From: Pseudoduganella buxea
GTDB taxonomy: Bacteria; Pseudomonadota; Gammaproteobacteria; Burkholderiales; Burkholderiaceae_D
Assembly: GCF_009720835.1 (NCBI RefSeq)
Contig: NZ_WNKZ01000020.1
Location: 1 to 64,000 of the forward strand
Reading direction: 5' to 3'
Length of the DNA stretch: 64,000 nt
The stretch's first letter is position 1. Each line of letters starts with the position of its first letter. This document shows positions 9,130 through 17,778 of this stretch, piece by piece. The notes under the pieces were generated by a model. That model was given only the letters and a program-made list of their open reading frames with translations, did no database searches and was not told the DNA's origin. A program made the position numbers and the translations under genes.

Positions 9130-9905
9130 CGGATGGCGCCGTGACCTCGGAGCTGAACGACGAGCGCCTGCTGCGCTACTCGCGCCATATCCTGCTCGAT
9201 GAAATCGGCATCGAAGGCCAGCAGAAGGTGCTGGCCGCGCGCGTGCTCGTCATCGGTGCGGGCGGCCTGGGTTCGCCCGCCGCGCTGTACCTGGCGGCCG
9301 CCGGCGTCGGCCGCCTGACGCTGGTCGATCACGACACCGTCGACCTGACCAACCTGCAGCGCCAGATCGCCCATACGGTGGCGCGGGTGGGGCAGCGCAA
9401 GGTCGAATCGGCGCGCACGGCCATTGCCGCCATCAATCCCGACGTGGAAGTGGTCGCGCTGGCCGAACGGGCCGACGCGGCGCGCCTGGCCGAACTGGTG
9501 GCCCAGGCCGACGTGGTGCTCGACTGCACGGACAACTTCGCCACGCGCCACGCCGTCAACCGCGCCTGCGTCGCCCACAAGGTGCCGCTGGTGTCGGGCG
9601 CTGTGATCCGCTTCGACGGCCAGGTCAGCGTGTTCGACCCGCGCGCGGGCGAGCCCTGTTATTCCTGCCTGTTCCCCGAGGACCAGGCCTTCGAGGACGT
9701 GGCCTGTTCCACCATGGGCGTGTTCGCGCCGCTGGTAGGCATTGTCGGCGCCACCCAGGCAGCCGAGGCGCTCAAGCTGGTGATGGGCATCGGTACTTCG
9801 CTGGCCGGGCGGCTGCTGCTGCTCGATGGCCTGCGCATGGAGTGGACCAGCATCCGCATCGGCCGCAACGACGCCTGCCCCGTTTGCACCGGTAACAATT
9901 CATGA
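9126..9905 (+). CDS. moeB: E1-like adenylyltransferase, MoeB/ThiF/HesA family
   Basis: A 259-residue enzyme that adenylates the C-terminal glycine of a ubiquitin-like sulfur carrier (MoaD or ThiS). The nucleotide-binding motif GAGGLGSPAALYLAAAG is near residues 40-56, DNFATRHAVN follows, and two zinc pairs are seen: CYSC near residue 177 and CPVC near the C-terminus. The N-terminal LNDERLLRYSRHILLDEIG block is typical. It overlaps ctpA by 4 nt. MoeB and ThiF cannot be separated confidently from the sequence alone; the rhodanese domain of eukaryotic-type members is absent. Confidence 0.9.
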   Translation: MTDGAVTSELNDERLLRYSRHILLDEIGIEGQQKVLAARVLVIGAGGLGSPAALYLAAAGVGRLTLVDHDTVDLTNLQRQIAHTVARVGQRKVESARTAIAAINPDVEVVALAERADAARLAELVAQADVVLDCTDNFATRHAVNRACVAHKVPLVSGAVIRFDGQVSVFDPRAGEPCYSCLFPEDQAFEDVACSTMGVFAPLVGIVGATQAAEALKLVMGIGTSLAGRLLLLDGLRMEWTSIRIGRNDACPVCTGNNS

Positions 9906-10002
9906 CAGGGCGCGGCGCAAATTCACCGTGCTGTTATATTTCCGGCTTATACTGCTGCACTCGCTTTTTGCCCCATAACCTTCCGTCCAACAGTCCCGAA
10001 CT

Positions 10003-10446
10003 ATGCAAAACGTCTCATACCGGATGCGCCGCGCGCGCGGCTTCACGCTGATCGAAATCATGGTCGTGGTGGTCATCATGGGCGTGCTGGCGGCACTGGT
10101 CGTGCCCAAGCTGCTGTCGCGCACCGGCGAGTCGAAAGTGGCCGCCGCCCGCGTCGACATCGCCACCATCATGCAGTCGTTGAAGCTCTACAAGCTCGAT
10201 AACACGCGCTACCCCACCACGGAACAGGGCCTGCAGGCCTTGCTGACGCGGCCCACGTCCGGCCCCGCCGCGACGGGCTGGAAAGAGGGCGGCTACCTGG
10301 AAAAGATGCCGAAGGACCCCTGGGGCGCGCCCTACCAGTTCCTCTCGCCCGGCGTGAAGGGTGAAGTCGACGTATTCTCGCTGGGCGCGGACGGCCAGCC
10401 CGGCGGCACCGGCGAGGATGCCGACATCGGTTCCTGGGAAAACTGA
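10003..10446 (+). CDS. gspG: Type II secretion major pseudopilin GspG
   Basis: A 147-residue major pseudopilin. The class III prepilin signal is RARG|FTLIE, cleaved after Gly13, with Glu18 (position 5 of the mature protein) conserved, then a hydrophobic helix. The downstream pattern YPTTEQGLQALL and PWGAPYQF is diagnostic of GspG, with the calcium-binding end FSLGADGQPGGTGEDADIGSW. It is the first gene of a twelve-gene operon. A TATACT box at 9948-9953 may be its promoter -10, without a convincing -35. Confidence 0.97.
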   Translation: MQNVSYRMRRARGFTLIEIMVVVVIMGVLAALVVPKLLSRTGESKVAAARVDIATIMQSLKLYKLDNTRYPTTEQGLQALLTRPTSGPAATGWKEGGYLEKMPKDPWGAPYQFLSPGVKGEVDVFSLGADGQPGGTGEDADIGSWEN

Positions 10447-10460
10447 CCCGGTTGCCGGCC

Positions 10461-10919
10461 ATGCGCCAGCGCGGCTTTACCCTGATCGAGCTGCTGGTGG
10501 TGCTGGTCATCATCGGCCTGACCCTCGGCCTCGTGACGATGAACGCGGCGCCCAGCGGACGCCAGGCCATGCAGCAGGAAGCGCAGCGCATCGCGCTGCT
10601 GCTGCAGCTGGCGCGCGATGAAGCCATCGTGCGCAACCGGCCCGTCGCCTTCGAGGCCAGCACCGAGAGCTACCGCTTCCTGGTCCGCAATGGCCGCGTA
10701 TGGGAAGCCTTGCCGGAAGACGACATGCTGCGCGAACGCGAATTCAAGCGCAGCCCCGTGACCCTGCTGCTCGATCCCCCCACGAATATCCCCGGCGCCA
10801 ACCTGCGCATCGTGTTCGGCCGCGAACCGGTCGACAAGCCCTTCGTGCTGACCCTGGCCAGCGGCGACGTCAGCGCGGCCATCCGCGCCGACGGCATCGG
10901 CCACTTCACGGTGGAATAG
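10461..10919 (+). CDS. gspH: Type II secretion minor pseudopilin GspH
   Basis: A 152-residue minor pseudopilin. I chose ATG 10461, which places the prepilin motif at MRQRG|FTLIE right at the N-terminus; a TTG 9 bases upstream is less likely. The hydrophobic helix is followed by the GspH-type LARDEAIVRNRPVAFEA and a beta-rich C-terminal domain. It lies 14 nt after gspG and 2 nt before gspI. GspH is part of the pseudopilus that pushes folded exoproteins through the GspD secretin. Confidence 0.93.
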   Translation: MRQRGFTLIELLVVLVIIGLTLGLVTMNAAPSGRQAMQQEAQRIALLLQLARDEAIVRNRPVAFEASTESYRFLVRNGRVWEALPEDDMLREREFKRSPVTLLLDPPTNIPGANLRIVFGREPVDKPFVLTLASGDVSAAIRADGIGHFTVE

Positions 10920-10921
10920 CG

Positions 10922-11335
10922 ATGCGCCTGTCCACGCCGAACCGTCGCGCCGCGCGCGGTTTTACCTTGCACGAAGCCGCACGCGGCTTCACCTTGCTGG
11001 AAGTGCTGGTGGCCCTCGTCATCGTCGGCACGGCGCTGGGCGCCTCGCTGCGCGCCATCGGCAGCCTGACGCAGAACAGCGACGGCCTGAAAAGCACGAT
11101 GATGGCGACCTGGTCGGCCGAGAACCGTCTCGTGCAGATCCGCCTGGCGAAGATCTTCCCCGCCGTCGGCAAGACCTCGTTCGCCTGCCCCCAGGGCGAG
11201 ATGGAGCTGATCTGCGAGGAGAACGTCGTCATCTCGCCCAACCCGCGCCTGCGCCGCGTCGAGGTCAGCGTGTTCGAGGCAAGCCGTCCGGAGCGGCGCA
11301 TCATCAAGCTGGTGCAACTGGTGCTGCGCGAATGA
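10922..11335 (+). CDS. gspI: Type II secretion minor pseudopilin GspI with doubled cleavage motif
   Basis: A 137-residue minor pseudopilin. The body (WSAENRLVQIRL, a C-rich segment FACPQGEMELICEENV, and a beta-strand end) matches GspI, the core of the I-J-K tip complex. The leader is odd: residues 10-27 read AARGFTLHE AARGFTLLE, a tandem 9-codon duplication, so there are two possible prepilin peptidase sites (after Gly13 and after Gly22). Only the second is followed directly by a long hydrophobic helix. The stop overlaps the gspJ start (ATGA). Confidence 0.93.
   Translation: MRLSTPNRRAARGFTLHEAARGFTLLEVLVALVIVGTALGASLRAIGSLTQNSDGLKSTMMATWSAENRLVQIRLAKIFPAVGKTSFACPQGEMELICEENVVISPNPRLRRVEVSVFEASRPERRIIKLVQLVLRE
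10949..11002 (+). repeat. 27-nt tandem duplication within gspI
   Basis: Two adjacent 27-nt units (10949-10975 and 10976-11002) encode AARGFTLHE and AARGFTLLE. They differ at five bases by eye, mostly at third positions, so the duplication is not recent or has been kept under coding constraint. Confidence 0.85.
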
Positions 11336-11985
11336 GGCGCCGGCAACCCGGGCAATTTGGGCAAAGCCGGCACCTCGGACGCGGTGCCGGCTTTACCCTG
11401 GTCGAGCTGCTGGTGGCCATCACGGTGCTGGCCATCGTCGCCGTGCTGGGGTGGCGCGGCCTGGACAGCATCGTCCGCTCGCGTGCCGCGCTGACGCAGC
11501 AGATGGAGCACACGCGCGGCATCCAGCTGGCCTTCGCGCAGATGCAGAGCGACCTGGAACAGCTGGCCGGCCTCGACGTGCTGGGCACGCGCCAGTTCCT
11601 CGTGGCCGACAACGCCCGCCTGATCTTCGTGCGCCTGGTCTTCCCCGAGAACGCCGCCACGCAGCTGCAGGTGGTCAGCTACCGCGTGCGCGAAGGCGTG
11701 CTGTCGCGGCGCGAATCGGTCAACACGCGCGACCTGACCCAGCTCGACGCGCTGTGGCAGGTGGCCATGGGCGATACCGATACCGAGGAGGGCGTGCCGC
11801 TGGTGTCCGGCGTGACGGGCATGGACGTGCGCCTGTGGACCAACGGCGCCTGGGCCGCGCCGAACAACGCCGTCCAGCCGACGGCGCAGACGCCGCAACT
11901 GGCGCCCACCGGCCTGGAAATGTCGCTACAACTGCAGGGCCAGCCCAATCCGCTGGTGAAGATCCTGCTGCTGGGGGCCGTGTGA
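11332..11985 (+). CDS. gspJ: Type II secretion minor pseudopilin GspJ
   Basis: A 217-residue minor pseudopilin with the motif RGAG|FTLVE (cleavage after Gly20) and the long GspJ globular domain. The leader is 20 residues and rich in Arg/Gln, longer than average. The stretch GWRGLDSIVRSRAALTQQMEH and VVSYRVREGVLSRRES are typical of GspJ. It overlaps gspI by 4 nt and gspK by 4 nt (GTGA). With I and K it forms the pseudopilus tip. Confidence 0.95.
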   Translation: MRRRQPGQFGQSRHLGRGAGFTLVELLVAITVLAIVAVLGWRGLDSIVRSRAALTQQMEHTRGIQLAFAQMQSDLEQLAGLDVLGTRQFLVADNARLIFVRLVFPENAATQLQVVSYRVREGVLSRRESVNTRDLTQLDALWQVAMGDTDTEEGVPLVSGVTGMDVRLWTNGAWAAPNNAVQPTAQTPQLAPTGLEMSLQLQGQPNPLVKILLLGAV

Positions 11986-13055
11986 GACCGCCCCGCTTTC
12001 GCTTCCACTTCGACGGACGCCAGCGCGGTGTGGCTGTCGTCACGGCCCTGCTGCTGACGACCCTGGCCGTGACGATCGTGGCCAGCCTGTTCTGGCAGCA
12101 GCAGGTGCAGGTACGCTCGATGGAGAACCAGCGCCTGCACCTGCAGACGCGCTGGATCCTGCGCGGCGCGCTGGACTGGGCCCGGCTGATCCTGCAGCAG
12201 GATGGCCGCGACAACCAGCAGATCACGCGGGCCGACGGCGTCTGGGCCACGCCGCTGGCCGATACGCGGCTGGACGATTACCTGGAACGGGAGCGCCAGA
12301 ACAATGAAACCTATGACGCCACCATCTCCGGCCAGATTTTCGATGCCCAGGCACGCTACAATCTGGGCAACCTGGCCGATGCCGGCGGCACGGTGGACCC
12401 GAAGCAGCTAGAAGTATTCAAGCGCCTGCTGACGTTGCTGCAACTGGACACGGCACCGGCGCAGCGCGTGGCCGATTTGATGGCGCAGGCGCGCAAGGCC
12501 AAGGGCAATGTGCCAGGGCAAACCGGCCAGCAGGGGCAAACCGGCCAAGGGCAAGCCGGCCTGCAAGGGCAAGGACAGCAGGGGCAGGGCAGCCAGCAGG
12601 GATCTGTTTCGGGCGGGACGGCCCGGCAGGGAACCACATCGTCGGGCAGGGTCGAGCTCGAGCCGCTGCGGGTGGAGGATTTGCTGGCAGTGGCCGGGGT
12701 GACCCAGCAGAGCATCGAGCGGCTGCGTGATTTCGTCATCGTGCTGCCCCCCGGCGTGCAGGTCAACGCGAACACGGCCAGCGCCGAAGTGCTGGCATCG
12801 CTGGCGCCGAACGTCTCGCTGGCCGACGCGCAGACCTTGATCGCGCAGCGCAAGCGGACGCCCTGGGGACAGGGAAACTCGCTGGCGTACCCGGCCAGCC
12901 AGCCTACCGTGGCGACCGTGTACCACAGCGACTACTTCCTGGTACAGAGCCAGGTGCGGCTGGAGCGGGCCGCGCTGGTGACGTGGTCGCTGATCAGGCG
13001 CGAAGGGGGCAACACCAATTTTGTCGCAAAGCCGTTATGGATACGGGAACTCTAG
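11982..13055 (+). CDS. gspK: Type II secretion minor pseudopilin GspK
   Basis: A 357-residue pseudopilin, the largest of the set as expected for GspK, which caps the pseudopilus. It starts at GTG 11982, overlapping the gspJ stop. The signal is RQRG|VAVVTALLL, with no Glu at mature position 5, which is typical for GspK. The helix is followed by two alpha-domain regions (ARYNLGNLAD, VNANTASAEVLASL). An unusual Gln/Gly-rich insert lies at about residues 177-223. Confidence 0.94.
   Translation: MRPPRFRFHFDGRQRGVAVVTALLLTTLAVTIVASLFWQQQVQVRSMENQRLHLQTRWILRGALDWARLILQQDGRDNQQITRADGVWATPLADTRLDDYLERERQNNETYDATISGQIFDAQARYNLGNLADAGGTVDPKQLEVFKRLLTLLQLDTAPAQRVADLMAQARKAKGNVPGQTGQQGQTGQGQAGLQGQGQQGQGSQQGSVSGGTARQGTTSSGRVELEPLRVEDLLAVAGVTQQSIERLRDFVIVLPPGVQVNANTASAEVLASLAPNVSLADAQTLIAQRKRTPWGQGNSLAYPASQPTVATVYHSDYFLVQSQVRLERAALVTWSLIRREGGNTNFVAKPLWIREL
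12510..12650 (+). repeat. Gln/Gly-rich low-complexity insert in GspK
   Basis: Imperfect repeats built on GQTGQ/GQQGQ units (codons GGGCAA/GGGCAG/CAGGGG) run for about 45 codons in the middle of gspK. The flanking sequence aligns with the GspK fold, so this is an insert in a loop, probably slippage-derived. Confidence 0.75.
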
Positions 13056-13074
13056 TGAAAGAAAGCGAACAGTC

Positions 13075-14307
13075 TTGACCACTCTTTACATAAGCTATCC
13101 GGCACGCGCGGCCAGCGTCGACGGCGCCGCGCAAGGCTGCGGCTACGCGCTGGTGGGCGACGGCGGCAATGTCATGCAGCAGGGCGCGGGCGCCCTGGCG
13201 CGGATGGCCGATCTGGTGGCGTCCGCGCGCAAGGTCGTGCTGCTGCTGTCGGCGGCCGACGTGACCTTGCTGCGCGTGGCCGTGCCGCCCCTGTCGGGCG
13301 CGCGGCTGAAGGCGGCCTTGCCGAACCTGGTGGAAGAGCAGGTGCTGGGCGACCCGTCCGAGTGCGTCATGGCCATCGGTCCGGTCCAGGCGGGCACGCC
13401 CGAGCGTACCGTGGCCGTCGTCCAGCGCGCGTGGCTGGAAGTGCTGGTGCGGGCCCTGGTGGCGCAAGGCGCCCGTTCCGTGTCCGTGCTGCCCGGCCAA
13501 CTGTGCCTGCCGCTCGCCCCCGGCGGCGTGTCGGCCGCGCTGGTGCACGACGAAGCGGGGCTGGAACTGACCTTGCGCGCCGGCCAGTACGAAGGCATGG
13601 GCCTGAGCCTGCCGGCGCAGGCCGACAGCGCGCTGCACACCTTGCGCGCGCTGGCCGGTGAGGCGCCTGTCACTCTGTACCTGCCGCCCGCGCAGCGCGC
13701 GCAGTACGAGCCGCTGGTGGCGGACCTGCCCGGCATCGTACTGGAAGAAGACAACTGGGTGCACCGCGTCGCCGCTGCCCGCGCCGTGCAGCTGGACCTG
13801 GCTGCCGGCCTGGGTGCCGCCAGCGGTGCCCAGGCGCGCGAATGGCGCCGTTGGCGCTGGCCGCTGCGCATCGCCCTGCTGGCGGTGCTGGTCAATATCG
13901 CGGGCCTCAATATCGAGTGGCTGCGCATGAAGCGCGAAGCGGACGCCGTGCGCCAGTCGATGGTGCAGATCTTCCGCGCCGCCTACCCGAACGAGAAGGT
14001 GATCCTCGACCCGGCCGCGCAGATGCGCCGCAATATCGCTGCCGCCAAGGTGGCCGGCGGCGACCAGGCCGGCGACGAATTCACCGCGCTGGCCGCGGCG
14101 CTGGGCGAAGCCCTGCAAACGCTGCCGCGCCGCGACGTGGTGGCAGGCCTGGCATACCGCGATGGCGTGCTGACCGTGAAGCTCAAGGCCGGTGGCGTCG
14201 AGGCGGCTGGGCTGGCCCAGGTGCAGGCGCAACTGGCGCCGCGCAAGCTGACCTTGAAGGAAACCGGCGCCGGCACCTGGGAACTGCGCGCGGGAGGCGC
14301 CTCATGA
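13075..14307 (+). CDS. gspL: Type II secretion inner-membrane protein GspL
   Basis: A 410-residue protein with a cytoplasmic actin-like domain (about residues 1-250), one transmembrane helix (about 260-280, ALLAVLVNIAGLNIEWL) and a periplasmic ferredoxin-like domain. The start is set at TTG 13075, behind a GAAAGCGAA ribosome site, because the protein then begins TTLYISYPA as in other GspL; an upstream frame start would overlap gspK. GspL recruits the ATPase GspE to the inner-membrane platform. It overlaps gspM by 4 nt. Confidence 0.92.
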   Translation: MTTLYISYPARAASVDGAAQGCGYALVGDGGNVMQQGAGALARMADLVASARKVVLLLSAADVTLLRVAVPPLSGARLKAALPNLVEEQVLGDPSECVMAIGPVQAGTPERTVAVVQRAWLEVLVRALVAQGARSVSVLPGQLCLPLAPGGVSAALVHDEAGLELTLRAGQYEGMGLSLPAQADSALHTLRALAGEAPVTLYLPPAQRAQYEPLVADLPGIVLEEDNWVHRVAAARAVQLDLAAGLGAASGAQAREWRRWRWPLRIALLAVLVNIAGLNIEWLRMKREADAVRQSMVQIFRAAYPNEKVILDPAAQMRRNIAAAKVAGGDQAGDEFTALAAALGEALQTLPRRDVVAGLAYRDGVLTVKLKAGGVEAAGLAQVQAQLAPRKLTLKETGAGTWELRAGGAS

Positions 14308-14822
14308 GCAAATTGAACGATATCTTCAAGGACGGCCGCGCCACCGCGGCGGCCTTCTGGGGCGAGCGCACCGAGCAGGAAAGGCGCTTCCTCGCCGTGG
14401 GCGGCATCGTCGTCGCGCTGGGCCTCGTATACGGCCTGCTGGTCGATCCGGCCCTGACGGGACGTGACAAGCTGCGCAAGGAGCTGCCGGTGCTGCGCCA
14501 GGAAGCGGCCGAGCTGCAGGCACTGGCCAGCCAGGTCGCGCAACTGTCGGCGCAGCCGCCGGCCCCCAGCGCACCGCTGTCGCGCGACGCCCTCAATGCG
14601 GCCCTGACCGCCCAGGGCCTGGTGCCGCAGAATCTCGTCATGACGGGCGAATACATCAAGGTCGAATTCAAGGGGGTGCCGTTTGCGGCGCTGGTGACGT
14701 GGCTCGACGCCGCCCGGCGCGAGAACCGCGTCGTCGTGCAGGACGGCACCATCAGCGGGCAGGATACGGCCGGCATGGTGGACGCGGCGCTGACCCTGCG
14801 CCAGGCGGCGGGCAGCCGATGA
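14304..14822 (+). CDS. gspM: Type II secretion inner-membrane protein GspM
   Basis: A 172-residue bitopic protein: short cytoplasmic N-terminus, one transmembrane helix at about residues 28-50 (AVGGIVVALGLVYGLLV), a coiled segment and a periplasmic ferredoxin-like domain. It pairs with GspL in the platform. The start ATG 14304 overlaps the gspL stop and its own stop overlaps the gspN start, consistent with translational coupling. Confidence 0.92.
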   Translation: MSKLNDIFKDGRATAAAFWGERTEQERRFLAVGGIVVALGLVYGLLVDPALTGRDKLRKELPVLRQEAAELQALASQVAQLSAQPPAPSAPLSRDALNAALTAQGLVPQNLVMTGEYIKVEFKGVPFAALVTWLDAARRENRVVVQDGTISGQDTAGMVDAALTLRQAAGSR

Positions 14823-15592
14823 GGCGCGCATTCGCCTGGCTGCTCGCCATCGTCGTCACAGCCGTGCTGACGGTACTGGTATTTTTCCCGGCGGCCTGGG
14901 TGGCCGCGCTGGTGGAACGGCAGACGGCTGGCCGCATCACCCTGGGCGACCCGCAAGGCACGCTGTGGCGCGGTTCGGCCTTCGTCGGTGGCGCCGCGGG
15001 ACGCAACGATGCCGTCACGCCGCTGCTGCCGGGGCGCTTCACGTGGAAGCTGTCGCCGCTGTCGCTGCTGGGCAGCGTACGGATGGAATTGTCCAATCCG
15101 CAGGCGCTGACGCAGCCCGTGCAGTTCACGGGTTCCTGGCGCCAGTGGCAACTGAGCCCCGCCGCGCTGATGCTGCCGGCCGACGGCCTGTCCGGCCTGG
15201 GCGCGCCCTTGAATACCCTGGGCCTGGCAGGCCGCCTGCAACTGTCGTGGACGTCGCTGCAGCTGGCGCTGGTCGAGCGCAATGTCGCCATCGAAGGCGT
15301 GACGACCCTGCAGATGCAGGATGTGTCGTCGCGCCTGACGCCGATCCGCCCGCTGGGCAGCTACCAGCTGGCGCTGGACTGGCGCGGCCAGCAGGCCGGC
15401 GTCAATTTGAGCACGACGAAAGGGCCCCTGCTGTTGTCCGGCACGGGCCAGCTGCAAGGGGGCCGCCTGCAATTTTCCGGGCAGGCCGAAGCGGCAACGG
15501 GATACCAGGATACGCTGGGCAATCTGCTCAACCTGCTGGGCCAGCGCCGCATGGTCGGCGGTAAAAACATCATCGCTTTAGAGTTCAGATAA
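14819..15592 (+). CDS. gspN: Type II secretion protein GspN
   Basis: A 257-residue protein with an N-terminal membrane helix (about residues 5-28) and a beta-rich periplasmic part. TLGDPQGTLWRGSAFVG near residue 40 is the T2SS GspN (T2SSN) signature. GspN is an accessory component found only in some T2SS operons; its role is poorly defined. The stop TAA shares one base with the gspD start (TAATG). Confidence 0.9.
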   Translation: MRRAFAWLLAIVVTAVLTVLVFFPAAWVAALVERQTAGRITLGDPQGTLWRGSAFVGGAAGRNDAVTPLLPGRFTWKLSPLSLLGSVRMELSNPQALTQPVQFTGSWRQWQLSPAALMLPADGLSGLGAPLNTLGLAGRLQLSWTSLQLALVERNVAIEGVTTLQMQDVSSRLTPIRPLGSYQLALDWRGQQAGVNLSTTKGPLLLSGTGQLQGGRLQFSGQAEAATGYQDTLGNLLNLLGQRRMVGGKNIIALEFR

Positions 15593-17778
15593 TGAAAAAA
15601 CAGTTTGCAAGCAAGACCCACCTTCCGGCGCACAAGCGCTTCAGTGCTGCCGCGCTGCTGTGCTGCATGCTGTCCTCCGCCGTGGCCCCGGCCTGGTCCG
15701 CGCCCCGCACGGAAGGCGACGTGGCGGCGCTGAACTTCGTCGGCGCCGATATCGAAGCGGTCATCAAGGCGGTCGGCCACTACACCAACATCACCTTCCT
15801 GATCGACCCGCGCGTGAAGGGCACGATCACCCTCGTGTCGGAGCAGTCGATCAGCAAGTCGCAGGCTTTTGCGCTGTTGACGTCGGCCCTGCGGCTGCAG
15901 GGCTATGCCATCGTCAGCGGCGACGGCTTCGCCAAGGTGGTGCCGGAAGCGGAAGCGAAGCTGCAGGCCACGCCCACCGTGATCGGCAAGCAGGTCGCGC
16001 CGAAGGGCGACCAGGTCGCCACGCAGGTATTCCACCTGGCGCACGAATCGGCCGCCAACCTGGTGACGGTGCTGCGCCCGCTGATCTCGACCAACAACAC
16101 CATCAACGCCAACCCGGGCAACAACACGCTCGTCATCACGGACTATGCGGACAACCTGAAGCGGCTGGCCAAGATCGTCGCCGCGCTCGACGCGCCGGCC
16201 GCCACCGACATGGACGTGATCCCCGTGCGCCACGCCATTGCCAGCGACCTGGCGTCGATGATCAACAAGCTGATGGAGCCGGGCAGCGGCGGCGACGGCG
16301 GCGGCAAGGTCAGCGTGCTGGCCGATCCCCGCACCAACGCGCTGGTACTGCGCGCGCCATCGCTGGCGCGCGCCAACCTGGCCAAGTCGCTGATCGCCAA
16401 GCTGGACCAGCCGACCAAGGAGCTGGGCAATGTCCACGTGGTCTACCTGAAGAACGCCGAGGCCACCAAGCTGGCCGAGACCTTGCGCGCCGTGATGTCC
16501 GGCGAGGCGCCGCCCAGCCAGGGTGCCAACAGCGGCAATGCGCTGGGCAACAACCAGGCAACGATGCAGACGGGTGCCAACAACACCATCGGCCAGAGCG
16601 GCATGTCGGGCAATACCGGCCCGACCAACCCGGCCCTGAGCGCCAACCGCACCGGCACGCAGACGGGCACCAGCGGCGGCGGCTACATCCAGGCCGATGC
16701 CTCCACCAACACCCTGATCATCACGGCGCCGGAAGCGATCTACCGCAACCTGCGCGCCGTCATCGACCAGCTCGACGTGCGCCGCGCCCAGGTGTACATC
16801 GAGGCGCTGATCGTCGAGATCAGTGCCGACAAGGCGGCCGAATTCGGCGTGCAGTGGGTCGGCGCCTCGGGCGACGGCAACAGCACCTACCGCGTCGGCG
16901 GCCTGCAGTCCTTCTCCAACGGCGGTAATAACCTGGTCAATATCTACAACGGCACGGCGCCCAGCAACGGCCTGTCGATCGGCATCTTCAAGCAGCTGGC
17001 CGGCGGCAAGCTGGGCCTGGGCGCACTGGCCCACGTGCTGGAAACGAATGCCAACGGCAACGTGCTGTCGACGCCGAACATGATCACGCTGGACAACGAG
17101 GTGGCGACGATTCGGGTCGGCCAGAACGTGCCGATCCTGACGGGCCAGTTCACCACCACGTCCGGCACCAACACCAACCCGTTCCAGACCATCGACCGCA
17201 AGGACGTGGGCCTGACCCTGAAGGTCAAGCCGCAGATTTCCGAAGGCGGCACCATCAAGCTGGCGATCTACAACGAATCCTCCAGCGTGGCTGCGGCATC
17301 GGTCGACGCCACCGCGGGCATTACGCTCAATACGCGCGTCATCGAGAACAACGTGATCGCCGACGACGGCCAGATCATCGTGCTCGGCGGCCTGATCGAG
17401 GACAAGGCCAGCGACAGCGTCGAGCGCGTGCCAGGCCTGGCCTCGTTGCCGGTGCTGGGCAACCTGTTCAAGTACAACAAGCGCAGCCGCACCAAAACCA
17501 ACCTGATGGTGTTCCTGCGCCCCGTCGTCATCCGCAACATGGAACAGAGCATCAGCCTGGCCACGGACCGCTACGATTACATGCGCTCGGCCGGCGCGAC
17601 CCTGACGCCGAACGAGGCCGTCCTCGTCAAGCAGCTGGGCAATCCGATGCTGCCGCCGCTGGTGAACGGCACGCCGGCCAGCGAGGATGGCACCCTGGCC
17701 CGGCCCGTGCCGCCGGCACCCGTACCGGCACGTTCGCCCGGCGCGGCAGAGCCGGTGCCACGGGATGGGAAGCAGTAA
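15592..17778 (+). CDS. gspD: Type II secretion outer-membrane secretin GspD
   Basis: A 728-residue secretin. A signal peptide ends near AWSA (residue about 36). N0 follows (ALNFVGADIEAVIKAVGHYT), then N1-N3 repeats with VYLKNAEATKLAETLRAV, and a C-terminal secretin core with VPxLGNLF-type GLASLPVLGNLFKYN. Between N2 and N3 there is a long Asn/Gly/Thr-rich insert (about residues 305-365). A Pro-rich tail ends the protein. It forms the outer-membrane channel. No dedicated pilotin gene is seen nearby. Confidence 0.97.
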   Translation: MKKQFASKTHLPAHKRFSAAALLCCMLSSAVAPAWSAPRTEGDVAALNFVGADIEAVIKAVGHYTNITFLIDPRVKGTITLVSEQSISKSQAFALLTSALRLQGYAIVSGDGFAKVVPEAEAKLQATPTVIGKQVAPKGDQVATQVFHLAHESAANLVTVLRPLISTNNTINANPGNNTLVITDYADNLKRLAKIVAALDAPAATDMDVIPVRHAIASDLASMINKLMEPGSGGDGGGKVSVLADPRTNALVLRAPSLARANLAKSLIAKLDQPTKELGNVHVVYLKNAEATKLAETLRAVMSGEAPPSQGANSGNALGNNQATMQTGANNTIGQSGMSGNTGPTNPALSANRTGTQTGTSGGGYIQADASTNTLIITAPEAIYRNLRAVIDQLDVRRAQVYIEALIVEISADKAAEFGVQWVGASGDGNSTYRVGGLQSFSNGGNNLVNIYNGTAPSNGLSIGIFKQLAGGKLGLGALAHVLETNANGNVLSTPNMITLDNEVATIRVGQNVPILTGQFTTTSGTNTNPFQTIDRKDVGLTLKVKPQISEGGTIKLAIYNESSSVAAASVDATAGITLNTRVIENNVIADDGQIIVLGGLIEDKASDSVERVPGLASLPVLGNLFKYNKRSRTKTNLMVFLRPVVIRNMEQSISLATDRYDYMRSAGATLTPNEAVLVKQLGNPMLPPLVNGTPASEDGTLARPVPPAPVPARSPGAAEPVPRDGKQ

